From the NCBI GenBank assembly GCA_030686995.1, contig CM060709.1:301335357-301399356 (forward strand): a DNA stretch of 64,000 bases, written 5' to 3'. A model generated the notes under the pieces. That model was not told where the DNA came from and did no database searches. It saw nothing but the letters and a program-made list of their open reading frames with translations. Numbering within the stretch: the first letter of the stretch is position 1; every line of letters begins with the position of its first letter. A program made the translations under genes and the position numbers. Shown here piece after piece: positions 47,996-59,722 of this stretch. This stretch comes from Artemisia argyi. Its lineage: Eukaryota > Streptophyta > Magnoliopsida > Asterales > Asteraceae.

Positions 47996-48329
47996 ATCAT
48001 TAAAACGTTATATATATATTTATATTTATATTTATATATATATAAATAACAAAAAAATTCTATCATAATATTAAAAAATACTTTTTATGTTTGAAATAAC
48101 TTTTTTGGCAAAATATATTTGTATATTTTTCTTTTTTTTTAAATTAAGTGTGTAATTTGGTTAAACCGAAAACCGAACCGAACCGAACCAAACTAGAATT
48201 TAACCAAACCGAACCAAAAACCAAATTTGAATTCGGTTTGGTTTGGTTCACGGTTTGACCCTAAAAAAATTTTTAACCGAATTAACCGAACCGAATAACC
48301 AAAAACCGAACCGATCAACACCCCTAAAT
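47714..48329. mobile_element. hAT-like MITE with AACCGAA repeats and (AT)n
   Basis: TCAGTGAC at 47,706-47,713 and 48,330-48,337 forms an 8-bp duplication. The ends read TAGGGGTGAGCA and, inverted, TAGGGGTGTTGA, with three extra bases at the right. AACCGAACCGAA words fill both halves in opposite orientation, around an (AT)n tract at 47,931-47,991. Confidence 0.75.
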
Positions 48330-48339
48330 TCAGTGACGC

Positions 48340-49190
48340 AAATTTTGCGTCTATCTTTGCAGCGACTTTGTTGGGTTTATTGGGCCCATAATGTTAGCCC
48401 ATAAATAGCCTGCTGCCAAAAGAACCAGGTACCAATTCGCTTTTAGCACCTTTTTTGCGTGGTGTTTGTATATTTTTTGGAGATGTGCATAATTTATAAG
48501 CAAAACTAGGGCTATGTATATCTTAATGCCAGATCAACGACGTGAAACATCACTCCGCCGACGGCCCACCTCATTATACTAAATTATCACAATTTTGACA
48601 AGTTACGTTTTTTTTGTTTTTTTTTTTTTTTTTTTTTTGTCCCTATAAATTATTTCCATAATTGTAATTATGCACAGTGGGCCGATGCAGACTTTTTGGC
48701 CTATTTTTTTTATTAATTCCATGGGCCTTTATAAATATACTATTTGTCAAAATCATCTGTCAACAAATATTTTTGGTTTGCACCATACGGCAAATATCTG
48801 GCATTGGTTGCAGTATAACATAAACGCATACAGGCAACATAAGCAAAAGAAACCCATGAAATGTTGCATAATAACCTGTGTGCAGCAATATTTAATTCAA
48901 AGAAAGAAAATATCCGTCGAAAAGCATCCAATACACCTCAATATTACAGTAGCGTACTCCACGACATGAATCTCAAGGCAAAGAAACCTTGGCAAATAAA
49001 TTTTAACCAGAAAATTGTTCTAACAAAATAAACGAGACGACCACTGTCACCCCATATCCGTGACCTTTCTTTTAGACCACCAAAATCTATAATTCATGAT
49101 TATACAAATAGAAGTAATAAAACGAGTACCCTGTCCTGCATAGAAACACACCATAAACAGAGGAAAAAAGCAAAAATAAAATAGCTCTGG
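48340..49190. other. Downstream flank and 3' UTR of the HSP70 gene
   Basis: Contains a long T tract (48,607-48,640) and, on the minus strand, AATAAA-like words near 48,709 that could end the HSP70 transcript, giving a 3' UTR of about 480 bp. GGGCCCA and AGCCCATAAATAG near 48,380-48,410 look like promoter motifs on the plus strand, but no gene follows them. Confidence 0.4.
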
Positions 49191-49191
49191 T

Positions 49192-52100
49192 CTAGCCGGT
49201 AGACTCAGGGTTCTCTGTTTCCATAGCCGATGGACCATCGGAGTTCTCGTTATCGGCATTTGGGCTTGGGCTTGGGCTTGGGCTTGTGGCATTATCTGAC
49301 CCTTGAGAGGGCTGTTCACCTGACTGAGCTGGTGCAGGTGATGCTGGTGCCTCTGGGGTAGCTGGCTTTGGTGGGGCTGGCTTTGGTTTCGTCATTATTG
49401 GCCTGCAGAGCCTGTACAACTCAACATACACCACTTCAGTTAGTATTCTCAGCTCCAAATAAAAAATAAGTAAATCCCATAATCAAGAAAATCAACCATC
49501 GTATTTCTATTTGTTAAAAAGTCCTAATAGTAATAACACGATTTGCTTTCATTTTATGGTCCCTAAAGTATGTAATTCATTTCAGTTTCTGTTCCTCGAG
49601 TATGCAGCTAATTTCATTTTTGGACTCTAACGGTAGGGTGGGGGGGGGGGGGGGGGGGGGGGGGGGGGAGGGGGAGGGATCAAGACTAAAATAATGCAGT
49701 AGATTCAGGACCATATTGACGAAGACAATTTCTGTAATTGTCACCAAAAAGGGACGAATTTTGTAATTTACTCAAAGTACTGAAACCAGCAACCACAAAG
49801 AGGCGAAATTTACTTCTATTAATGAAAAAAGGTATGGTATATACCTGTCAATTGTCTCTGATTTCTTTCTAATATCAGATAATAAAAGAACTGGATCAGC
49901 GTGCTTCGGAAGCGAGTCCTGAAGTTGTTTTTTCTCTCTCAACCAATTCTCCACTTCCGAACATTCATTCAACACCTGGACAGTGGTAGCAAAATTATAA
50001 CAAAGAAATGAAGAATTAAAACTCAACATCAAAAATTTTGTGATCATTTACCTTTTGCTTTTCATTTATATCAATGTGTTCATACTTAGGATCGTTAGAT
50101 GCTGCAGCCTGTTTGTACCAAGTAATATAACTGATCACTTGATCAACAGCGGAACCTCGCTCTGCGTGCTCCTTGTAACGTTGTTCAATTGGGTCACCTT
50201 GCTGCAATGGTTTTGCCAGGTGTCAGTTTGGCGTCTTATATATGCAGAAAAAACATACTAAGAAGTGTGAAAAACAAACCTTTTTGAGCTCCTCAAGTTT
50301 GGCGATATATACACCTTTAGTTTCATCTTCGCCATCTTCATACAACCAATCTTCTGTTTCTTGAAGCTTAGCAAGAAACGCTTCTCTATCTGGCTCCGTA
50401 ACAAACTCATGCAAGTTATCATGCAGCTGGAAATCAAGTGAGCTTATAAGTCGTAATGTCAAGTATGTGTATAATATTATAGAGTATGTAAAATAGAATA
50501 TACCTTGTTCCTCATGTCATAGACATAGGCTTCTACGGCATTCTTTTTGTCCTTAGTTTCTTCCATAATACGGTCCTGCAAAGCCATTTCAAACTCTTTT
50601 TCCACTGCCTTTTGCACATCTGCATGAAGCATTGCCCCGTAAACCAACTCTGAAAAAGGTACATTGGATTTTTTCACTTTCTTCTTTGTAGCTTCCACCT
50701 GCACAACAAATAACATATTTTTGTTATTGTATGACAGCCAGAACTGAACTCCGAATGTTCATGAAAAAGCAATCTACTTGAATTTAATGTGCAATGCAGT
50801 ATAATCATATTATATTTTAGCCTGGACTGACCCACATTCATACCCGGCTAAACCACCATTACACATCAAATTCATAACCGATCCCTTGACTAATACATGA
50901 ACACCAATTACTTAAATGACAGCCATAGAGAAACTTATAGCTACCATCATAGTTGTCAAAAGCGAAAGCGATTGCAAAGCACAAAGACCCAAAAATCGCT
51001 AAAGCGAGAGGCGCATAAAAGCGCGGGCTCGAGAAAAAAAAAGCGCAGGGTTGTAATAAACTTTGATTTTGATTCATTTTGTGTTTCTGGTTAGATTCTA
51101 GGGTTGTAATACGATTCACACTGCATTCTAACACTATCCCACTAACTTAATTGGATTAAAACACTCTAAATCAAAAAATCCCAAATCGTACCAGGAACCC
51201 TAATTTCCAAAATCAAACCAAACGTGTTTCTGTGTATAAGTCGACCATTGTATCATGTTTATAACATGATTCCGACCAAAACCCACTAGCTTAATTGGAT
51301 TAAAACACTCTAAATCAAAAAATCCCAAATCTTACCATGAACCCTAATTTCCAAAATCAAACCAAACGTGTTTCTGGGTATGATTGGATCCTTGTATCAT
51401 GTTTATAACATGATTCCGACCAAAACCCACGCATTTAATCACACCCTAATTTCCAAATCGTCGCTTTTAATGTTGGTGGGCTTTTGCCTCGTGGAATGAG
51501 CGATGTGGGCCCGCCTGCGCGTCGCTTCTCGCTATAGCGCATGAAGCGCACTCTTTTGACAACTATGGCTACCATCATGCAATTTTTTATTTATACAGTA
51601 GTATAGTGTGTGTGTTTGGCTAACCTTAGCATCAGTCTCCATTTGAGCAGGATTATCTCCTGTTTCGGGAGCTCCATTTTCAATTCCAGAAGCTTCCTGC
51701 ATGTTAACATCAGTTTCATTGGTTGGAGGCACATCTGTGTCCATCTTCGTTGATTCTTTTGCCACTGGAACATCAACGTCCTCTTCTTCCATAAGCTGCA
51801 ATGACATAAAGCAATAAAAAAAAGTCTGGTTACAACTCATGAACTTATGACCAACAAAGCCATACATTTGACAGATCTGAAAATCCATTACTCACCAGTG
51901 CAGACTCCACAGAAACAATTCCATGCAAATTCAAACGAACTTTCACCTTCACCTTGGAAGGCTCACCTTTTGTTGATTGGAAGGGACCAATCTGCATATC
52001 ACCATGAAGATATAAATGTAAGCAACAAGCATACTTCAAAAACAAGTTGGCAATATATACCAAAAATATTGAATCGTCAAGTTTTACCGTGTAAGTACTG

Positions 52101-53597
52101 ATTTTTTGTGGTGCCTTCAATTCACTGACATCCGCATATTGCATGTCTACTGTAAATGTGCCAGACCTGTAAAAAGTCAAAGCTTTCACGCTGGGAATTG
52201 GATTTCCCTTTGGGAAAACAATACTTTGTTGATTCTCCACATTTCCATTCTGGGAATCTTGTGCAGCACCTTTCCATGTCAAGGCAATTGGAATAGGGAA
52301 GCTCTCTTGGACCTTTAAAACGAATGACAATCGAAATAGGTTATTAAATACAGTACATATGAAAAGCTGAAAACAGAATTCCATTGCACAACGCTAATAT
52401 ATGCAAAAAGATAACCCTGGATCATACCTGGAAGTCTCTCACTTTAAAAGTCGGACTAAGAATAGCGCATTCCAAAGCACAACCTTTGGAGACACATTCA
52501 CTTGCATTCATTGTACGCCTTGGCTCTTTCCCAAAGAATTCTGTCAAAATCTTGATTACAGCAGGCACCCTAGAGCCAGAACCAACAACCTCCACGGCAT
52601 AAATATCATCAACCGTCAGTTGTGCCTCTGCAAGTGCCTTCTCCAGAGGTTTCTTCACACGTTCCAAAACCGGGATACTAATTTGCTCAAATTCATCTCT
52701 CTTTATAAAACCTCTAACATCCTTGTCATCCATCAAACACTCTATGTTCATAGGTGCCTCTGGATTTGCACTGAGCACCTTCTTCAGCTTTTCACATGCA
52801 GCACGAAGCCTGAGGCTAGCCTTAGCATTCTGAAGCACATCAATTTTGTACTCTACCTTAAACTTTGCAGCAAAGTGCTGGAACAAAGCCTCATCAAAAT
52901 CCCTTCCTCCCAGGCAACGGTCAAACGAATGAGCCAATACCTTCAATTGCCCTTTCTTAAAGCCTGCTATGCACACCTGCATGCTAGCATGCCCAACGTC
53001 AACAAACGCTACATTGAGCTGCTCATTCTCGGGCAAATCAGTCTTATAAATTCCATAAGCCAGAGCAGTAGCGGTTGTTTCGTGCATCAACCGAAGAGGA
53101 TGCAACCCAGCTATAACAGCAGCATCCATTACAGCCCTTCTTTGAAGATCAGTAAAATAAATAGGTATCCCTATGCAGCAATCCGCAACTGCTGAATTCA
53201 AATTCTTCTCCGCTATCGTCTTCATATCTGAAAACACCATCGCCATAACCTGTGTTGGGGTAAACGACTTTGTTTCCCCAAGATACTGGACATTAATCAA
53301 CGGAAAACCATCAGGTCCCTCAGTGACAGAGAATGGCAATGCCTTGATATCCTGCTGCAACTCGGGATCAGAAAATGGACGACCAATCAACCGCTTAATC
53401 TGAGAGATAGCATTCTTTGGGTTCGACATTATTGTTGCAGCACCAGCTGTTCCAAGAAACCGTTGTTTCTCACCAAAACACACAAGAGCAGGAGTCTCAC
53501 GCTTCGACTCATCATTGAGAACAACATCAATTCCCCTTTGTCTGGCAACTGCCACAACACAACTCTCATTCCCAAGATCAAATCCAACCACACTCAT
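49192..53597 (-). CDS. HSP70-15: HSP70-14/15-type (HSP110 family) chaperone, nine coding exons
   Basis: Exons: 53,597-52,428; 52,312-52,088; 51,991-51,896; 51,795-51,625; 50,698-50,504; 50,426-50,280; 50,201-50,052; 49,975-49,845; 49,411-49,192. All introns are GT-AG and the 2,505-nt frame gives 834 residues, close to the 831 of the Arabidopsis relatives. Residues 1-390, all from exon 1, form the nucleotide-binding domain: GFDLGNESC at the start, the second phosphate loop at VDVGHASMQV, VVGSGSRVP near the end. The substrate-binding part follows, with an acidic insert (exon 4) typical of HSP110 and a long helical lid. The tail is Pro/Ala-rich (KPAPPKPATPEAPASPAPA) without the EEVD of cytosolic HSP70. 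Known relatives act in the cytosol or nucleus as nucleotide-exchange partners of HSP70. I start at 53,597 because MSVVGFD matches the family; an in-frame ATG 33 nt upstream is less likely. It looks fully functional. The gene symbol is by similarity; 14 and 15 cannot be told apart. Confidence 0.95.
49640..49675. repeat. Poly(G) tract in the last intron of HSP70
   Basis: Twenty-nine consecutive guanines on the plus strand (cytosines in the transcript), continued by GAGGGGGAGGG. Such a long G run is rare in AT-rich plant DNA and lies inside the intron 49,412-49,844. Confidence 0.95.
50948..51567. mobile_element. hAT-type MITE in HSP70 intron 4, TSD GCTACCAT
   Basis: GCTACCAT occurs at 50,940-50,947 and 51,568-51,575. 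The ends CATAGTTGTCAAAAGCG and, inverted, CATAGTTGTCAAAAGAG agree at all but one base. GCG-rich subterminal words (AAAGCGAGAGGCGC and CGCTATAGCGC) flank a core in which about 140 bp is duplicated in tandem (51,155-51,295 and 51,299-51,440). It accounts for most of the 926-nt intron. Confidence 0.92.
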
Positions 53598-53664
53598 CTT
53601 TGCTGAGTAGTATACCTTGTTACTCAACAAAGTTGCTCAATCTCACAGATATCAACCTGAACTA

Positions 53665-55684
53665 CACACAAAAACATATTCAAGTCATGTACGGCTACAA
53701 CGCAAGCCATAGTCTCGTTATTTAGCTGTTTAGTTTGCAAATACACATCTAACATAGCTAAAACTCAAAACACTGCAGGTGTTTCGGACTAGTTAATTTT
53801 TTAGCTTATCCTAACAGCTTCCGCTCATCTGCTAATTTTGAGTGAGAATAACACGTACAAAGCTGCTTATTTCAAGTGCTAGTTTGAGATGTAATTTGAA
53901 TTACATTTCTACCATTACATATAACCTAAAACCATTTACTGATTTACAGATAGACCTGATAAAAACTACTCAGCAGATTATTATTTTTGCAAGCATTATC
54001 TCACTATTTACAAAATAAGCAAATCATAGCACTATTACCTAAAGTGCAAAGTGTTAAGCAGCTTATAAGTGCTTTTTTAACACCCTTGACACAACCCAAA
54101 TATGTGAAGCAGAACTAAAATCACTTAAAAGCAGCTACAAGTCACATACAGCTACAACGTAAAGTAACATCTCACTATTTGACAATCTAATTTACATCAA
54201 AGAAAACATCTAACCTACCTTCTAAACAATTCATCTATATACAATCCAAATGTGTAAATCATAGCAACATCTCAACAATTATAACTAACCGGTCCGCAAA
54301 TCACATCAAACTTATCAGCAAACACCATCCAAAAAGATAAACTACTTTATTAATTTAACAACACATATTAGTCGGTCTCAGTCAATACCCCTATCTAACA
54401 CCTAACACGTCAATTATAACCACAACATTAAAAAATCAAATTATATACAGTACAAATATGTAAATCGTAACAGACTAAACTTCAAACCTATCCACAAATC
54501 AAACCAAACTTTTAACAAATATCATTCAATTATTAAATAATTAACTATTACATCACATTAATCATATTCAGTCAATCCCCTAAGGCCCTAACTAGCAATG
54601 AACACATCAATTTATCCATATACAGTCCAAATGCGCAAAACAAAACAGAATCTCAGAAAATGTTACTAGCCGATCCACAAATCAAATTACATCACAAAGC
54701 TAACATAATTCAAACTGTAAGGGGGTGTTTGTTTCAGCTTATATAGCCGGCTTATGGCTTATTTGGTTTTGGGCTTATATTTCGTAAGCTCATTTTTGTG
54801 GCTTATTTTGAAACTTTTCGGTTTATATAAATTTATTATGGCATAGTAAACGTATATAAGCCGAAAAGTTTCAAAATCACAAAAAGTGAGCTTATGAAAC
54901 ATAATCCCAAAATCAAATAAGCCATAAGCCTTAACTACCTAAATTCCAACAACACATCCAACCGTCTACACTATTAAGCTATATAAAGTTCAAAATTATA
55001 TTAAACTATACACATTCCAAATTTATAAAATATAACAGAATCTCAACAACTTTAACTAATCCACGCATCACTTAACAAACGTCATTCAGATGATTAAACT
55101 ATATACAGTCCAATCGCGTAAACAATAACAGAATCTCGTTATTTTAACTACCTACTTCTCTTCATATTCAACACCAAAACCGTACCTTCTAAATGCCCAA
55201 ACCATAACTCCGTAACAGAATCTCAACAACTTCAACTAGCCGATCCACAAATCAAATCACACCTAAATTCCAACACACCTAACCGTCTACACTATTAAGC
55301 TATATACAATCAAAATTTATAAAGTATAACAGAATCTCAACAACTTTAACGAATCACAAACCACTTAACAAACGTCATTCAGATTATTAAACTATATACA
55401 GTCCAAACGCGTAAACTTTAACTACCAAAACCGTAACAGAATCTCAACAACTTCAACTAACCGATCCACAAATCAAATCAAACTTATTAAACTACACACA
55501 GCGCAATGTGCAAAAATCATAACAGATTCTCAAAACAGCATTAACTAACCGATCCAAACATCATCCAAATTATCAAACCATTATCTAAACAAAACACATC
55601 CAGATCTTCGTTAACTATCACTATGATAATAAAGCAGTTGGATAACGGTAACAGAAATAGATCTGAATATAACGGCGATCGTAC
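53665..55684 (-). other. 5' UTR intron of the HSP70 gene
   Basis: On the minus strand a donor TCTAAAG/GTACGATC at 55,684 and an acceptor TAGTTCAG/GTTGATATC near 53,665 would splice a leader exon to the UTR just before the ATG. The intron is about 2 kb and lacks long frames. It contains a palindromic MITE (54,722-54,935) and roughly nine degenerate copies of a unit built on CAGAATCTCAACAACTTTAA and ACCGATCCACAAATCAAATC. The second HSP70 reason for believing it: this kind of long leader intron is common in plant heat-shock and housekeeping genes. Confidence 0.6.
54722..54935. mobile_element. Palindromic MITE in the HSP70 leader intron
   Basis: GCTTATGGCTTATTTGGTTTTGGG and further words to GAAACTTTTCGG on the left are mirrored in inverse on the right (CCGAAAAGTTTC to AATAAGCCATAAGCC). 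The outer left end GGGGGTGTTTGTTTCAGC has no clear partner, so the right terminus may be lost. Confidence 0.5.
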
Positions 55685-55850
55685 CTTTAGAGATAACGGA
55701 GATCGAGGAAACCCTAATGAAATGAAAGTGTTTTTTATGGTGAAGGGTTTGCAGGGGAATAAGATGGGGGGTATTTATGAAAATATATAATAATAAAAAA
55801 TTAAAAAGTGTTTTTGGGTGTGTAAAGAAGTGGTCGTACATAAACTCACT
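55685..55850 (-). promoter_or_regulatory. HSP70 leader exon and core promoter region
   Basis: On the minus strand, TATATATTTTCATAAATAC near 55,790-55,765 could be the TATA region. The leader exon runs from about 55,750 to the donor at 55,685. A GAAAAGAGCTTCTAGAAAG stretch just upstream (55,871-55,889) contains GAA/TTC modules with the spacing of a heat-shock element; this is a visual match only. Confidence 0.4.
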
Positions 55851-56125
55851 ACTACGTATTATGTGTTCAAGAAAAGAGCTTCTAGAAAGATCTATTAGGT
55901 CGATGAGTTGAGTTTGTTTTCATTTTATTGGCCCAAGAGTGTGGCCCATTAAGTTCGAATTTTTGTACTTGGCTATGTTTGACTTGCATATATAAAAGGT
56001 GAGATTACAATGTACGGTAATTAAAACAGGAGGCGTAATACCCGGTCCAAGTAACTACATATACCAGGCCCATAAAAGTTTTTCCTACAACTCCTAGGCC
56101 CAAAGAAATTTAGTGTGTATGGGAC

Positions 56126-56317
56126 TATGGGTGTTCACGGATTGGGTAATATGCACAATAACTGAAAACCAAAACCAAACCAAACCGAAAAAAATCAAAA
56201 ATTGAACCGAATTGGTCAAAAACGAACCGAACCGAACTAAATATTCAGTTATTGGTTTGGATATGGGTTTGGCAATAAAAATCGAAAACCGAACCGAAAA
56301 CCGAAAATATATAAATA

Positions 56318-56390
<73 letters not shown>

Positions 56391-56650
56391 TCACTAGAAG
56401 TCTTTTTTACTATAAATATAATATTATTTAAGCATGAAAAAAAATTATTTTAAAAATATATATAATTAAATGAAAAAATAATTAAAATTATGTAACTCGG
56501 GTTATTCAGTTCGGTTTTCGATTATAGTGGTTCGGTTTTTAGTTATTCGGTTCGGTTGAATCAAATTTGAATTTGGTTCGGTTTGGTTTTCGGTTTGACC
56601 CAGGAAAAAATAACCGAATAACCCGATAACCAAATCGATGAACACCCCTA
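56126..56650. mobile_element. hAT-like MITE with AACCGAA repeats
   Basis: GACTATGGGTGTTCA on the left and GACTAGGGGTGTTCA (inverted) on the right match at 14 of 15 bases. As in 47,714-48,329, AACCGAACCGAA words lie in opposite orientation around an (ATT)n(AT)n tract (56,321-56,386). The two elements clearly belong to one family. No clean target duplication was found here. Confidence 0.7.
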
Positions 56651-57070
56651 GTCCAGCCATGTTTACTGACTTCTTTGACTTATGACCGTTGCTTACTTTT
56701 GCTATAAGAACATTGGATGTGGTGGCGAAATGATTCACCGAATCCGATGTGGCACACTTTCAGCGCCGCCGAGTGGCAACCATAACATTGGAGTTGCTCA
56801 CTATTTGAGTCTTCACCGGTTCCTCAACAAGGATAAAGACAAAAAAAAAATGTTACCATTTAAACAAAAGTAAAAAATTCAAACGTTTTGAATGCAATGG
56901 TTAACGGTTGGTTAAAAAAAATCAAAATTTAAAAAAAAAAAAACAAAATTAAACCCCGCACTCTATAAAAAAAAAACACCCCATTTTAACTAAAATTTTC
57001 ACAATAAAACTTAATTCTTTTTTCACACACAACTTCTTTTTAAACTCTCCTACCTATCATCTCACAAACT

Positions 57071-57307
57071 ATGGCTTCTGAACCAAATGAAATAAGACGA
57101 ATTATCCTTAGACGACTACGGAGAGAACTTGAATCTGAGGCCGCACTGGCGAATAATTTGTTAACCGAGTTGACTCGTTATCTTGATCAAATGCGTAGCC
57201 ATGGTATGAAAATGACGCACGTGAATTCGCTGCCACTGGACCAGCCCCTTATCAGCTACGGTTTGCATACTCTCCAAACGACCGACCACTGGAGCAGACA
57301 TGCGTAA
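57071..57307 (+). CDS. Hypothetical 78-residue protein
   Basis: A single-exon frame. A TATA-like CTATAAAAAA lies near 56,962, the ATG context is AACTATGGC, and AATAAA is at about 57,460, so promoter, leader, frame and poly(A) signal are spaced as in a real small gene. The product is basic and strongly helical at the start (EIRRIILRRLRRELESEAAL), continuing NNLLTELTRYLDQM, a likely amphipathic or coiled helix, with no membrane segment. I do not recognise it. It could also be a conserved ORF of a non-autonomous DNA transposon. Confidence 0.45.
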   Translation: MASEPNEIRRIILRRLRRELESEAALANNLLTELTRYLDQMRSHGMKMTHVNSLPLDQPLISYGLHTLQTTDHWSRHA

Positions 57308-57309
57308 CT

Positions 57310-58381
57310 CAAACAACTTGGTGGTGACTAGAAACGAATTGCTAAGAAGGAATAATTAATTAACAATTACAGAGCAATTTAAAAACTCAAATCATGTTTA
57401 GTTTATTTTATTTCGTACACTTATGTTTTTAATTATCTATGTAACATTTTTCATTTATGAATAAAAGTTGTATTTTTATTTGAATTAATGAAATTTAGTT
57501 TGTTTGAAAAAATGGAAAAGAAAAATAAAATTCGGGTTTGGTGAGGCCCAAATGGTTAAAGTTGTGTTTAGTTGTGAGTGAAGAGGTATTTTGAGATGTG
57601 AGTGTTGAAATTATGTGACACCCAGTGGGGCCCAAATGGTGCAATTTGGGATGCACTTGGAGTCACGAATCCAGGTGTATCGTTTTGATATGAGATATGA
57701 TATGATATGACTTTGGCACTATGTGTGGTGCATTTTGGACGTTATGTAGGGCACTCGATATAAACTTCTTAAACACTTTATTGCTTCGGCCTTATACTTC
57801 TTTTGCTACTTTGGTGTTAAGATGTTGGTGTAACGGGGAAACTATCATTATTATCTCTTTTTATTCTATCTTTACTCTTATACATATCGAGTTATTATTA
57901 TATGTGGTCAGCATTCGCACACTGAGCCTTTAGCTTAGCCACTTTTCTTTTTTCTATGGCATGTATTCAAAGATGATCGGGGTGAGTGTAAAGAGCTACA
58001 AGACTGATCAAATAAAGAATTAGCGATATTTTGATTCAATGGAGAATTTACATCGTAGATGACCATTATATTTTTCTTAGGCCATGATTATTATGATTAT
58101 TGTTTTGGAGCTACTTTTGTAAGATCTAATGTCTAGGTTTTGATGAATAATTGTTAGTTATCTAAAGTTTAGACTAATTCCTTCGAAGCTTATCACTCAT
58201 TTTGGAACGTAAGGATGTTATTATTTTGGATGTTTTAGAATTACCATATTGTGCACCCTCTCCCAATCCAGGTTGGGGTGTTACATACGTGGTTTAAAAC
58301 TAATCTAGGCACAAATTTAAATTATGGAAAGCACTCATTTCTAGAAAGTTGTCATGACCACTTTGAATGTTGTTTGCCTAT
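57310..58381. other. Intergenic DNA; no gene seen
   Basis: After the AATAAA near 57,460 there are two GGCCCAAATGGT words (57,547 and 57,630) and AT-rich DNA without a supported frame. Confidence 0.5.
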
Positions 58382-58933
58382 TGTTGAGGTAAAATCTTGC
58401 TTCTACCTCGGACAAGCAGAATGGATCCTCCGGACTATGATTAGTCCTTCGGGTTCAGGTGATTCTTCGTTGGTATATGTCCCTTCGGTTACCTACAAGA
58501 CAGATACGTCCGTTAGTCTCGCCCCGGGAGTGTATCCCAGGACCAACCTCCGGCGTGAGAGTAAGTATATATTTTAGAGAGAGAGTATAAGTAAAGTTTA
58601 AAGAGCTAGAGAATTAGTTAACCTTAAATGAAAATTTCTTCTCTATTTATAGGCTACTTACATGGAGTGTCAGGCTGATTTGTACTTAAGCCTTATTGCT
58701 CGCTTGTTTATGTTCCATTATCACGTACTTGGTGTACTTATTTGTACCTTGGTTTGCGTAGTTATCGAATATACGAACTGTCAATCCGGGTATTGAGGTC
58801 CGGAAGTTATCGATCCATTCCTTTCGGATGTTGGTCCGTTTTGCTCGGATACGTTTGGATATGTTCTGTTTGACATGAACCCTGAGGGTATATGTTCCGT
58901 TCGGCGTATGTCCGGAGGTCACATACGCCAACA
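58382..58933 (-). mobile_element. Solo LTR, 5-bp TSD CCTAT
   Basis: On the minus strand it starts TGTTGGCGTATGTG and ends CAAGATTTTACCTCAACA; CCTAT lies on both sides. A TATA box (CTATAAATAG) is present on the minus strand near 58,645. It shares the ends and the block CTCGCCCCGGGAGTGT with the LTR at 62,551-63,060. A single LTR with an intact target duplication is the product of LTR-LTR recombination. Confidence 0.9.
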
Positions 58934-59638
58934 CCTATAAAATGTCACCTTTTAGTGATAATAACGATTCTTTTATCTTTATGTTATATTACGGCTATGA
59001 ATCTTCATAAATTTAAGTTTTACATTAAACACACACTTTGTGCATATTTTCTCAAAAGTGTTTAAATATGCGAGGAAACTCTTAACGTGTGCATCTTTTT
59101 TGGGTATTAATTGATCCTTCCTGAAAGATCTAGCCATGAGCGATGAGTATATGTTTCCAGTGATCTCTAATTAGGATTTGAGATTATACCTAGGACCTAC
59201 TTTCTCCAAGTCTTCCTTGATCGATCAACTGCAAATTTGTGGTGAGCACGGATACCACTTGGGTTCGAGTTTGTAAAGATATATATTACAGTCGTATGTG
59301 TGAGCTTGTGTTTAAAAATAAAATAAAATAAAATAAAATAAAATAAAATAAAAAAAAAAAAAAAAATTGTTCAGCTTACCTATTAATAATGAAACGGTAT
59401 GAGACACACACTTTTGTACTAACAATAGATTCCGTTAAAAATACTCAAGAACTTTTAATGTATTAATACATTAGCAATTTAGCATTGCTACTTACATTAA
59501 TCATTGACAAAATCAGTTCTTGATTGTTCCTTTCTGTTTTGTTAAGCTAAAAATAATCATATCTCAATATGCAAGTTTAATTTAGATAACACAATGAGCT
59601 CATAATAAAGAGGTCTATATCGTAAAGTGTATAACAAA

Positions 59639-59722
59639 GTCAGGATGGCCGAGCGGTCTAAGGCGCGAGACTCAAGTTCTTGTCTTCGAAAGAGGGCGTG
59701 GGTTCAAATCCCACTTCTGACA
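59639..59722 (+). tRNA. tRNA-Leu(CAA), variant anticodon stem
   Basis: An 84-nt class II tRNA. The acceptor stem GTCAGGA pairs with TTCTGAC; the D arm contains TGGCCGAGCGG (A box), the anticodon loop CTCAAGT gives CAA, the variable arm is long, and the B box is GGTTCAAATCC. The anticodon stem has CGAGA against TCTTG, so one pair is G-T where the second copy has C-G. A T5 run follows at about 59,727, a pol III terminator. No intron. Confidence 0.93.

Noticed and set aside
48370..48430. GGGCCCA plus CATAAATAG as the promoter of a snRNA or small gene
   Set aside because: No upstream sequence element of the plant snRNA type and no conserved RNA follows. Kept only as a note in the flank entry.
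52384..53403. Plus-strand ORFs of 72-264 codons at 52,106-53,403
   Set aside because: They are antisense shadows of HSP70 exons 1 and 2, where the sense frame has a clear family match and correct splice sites.
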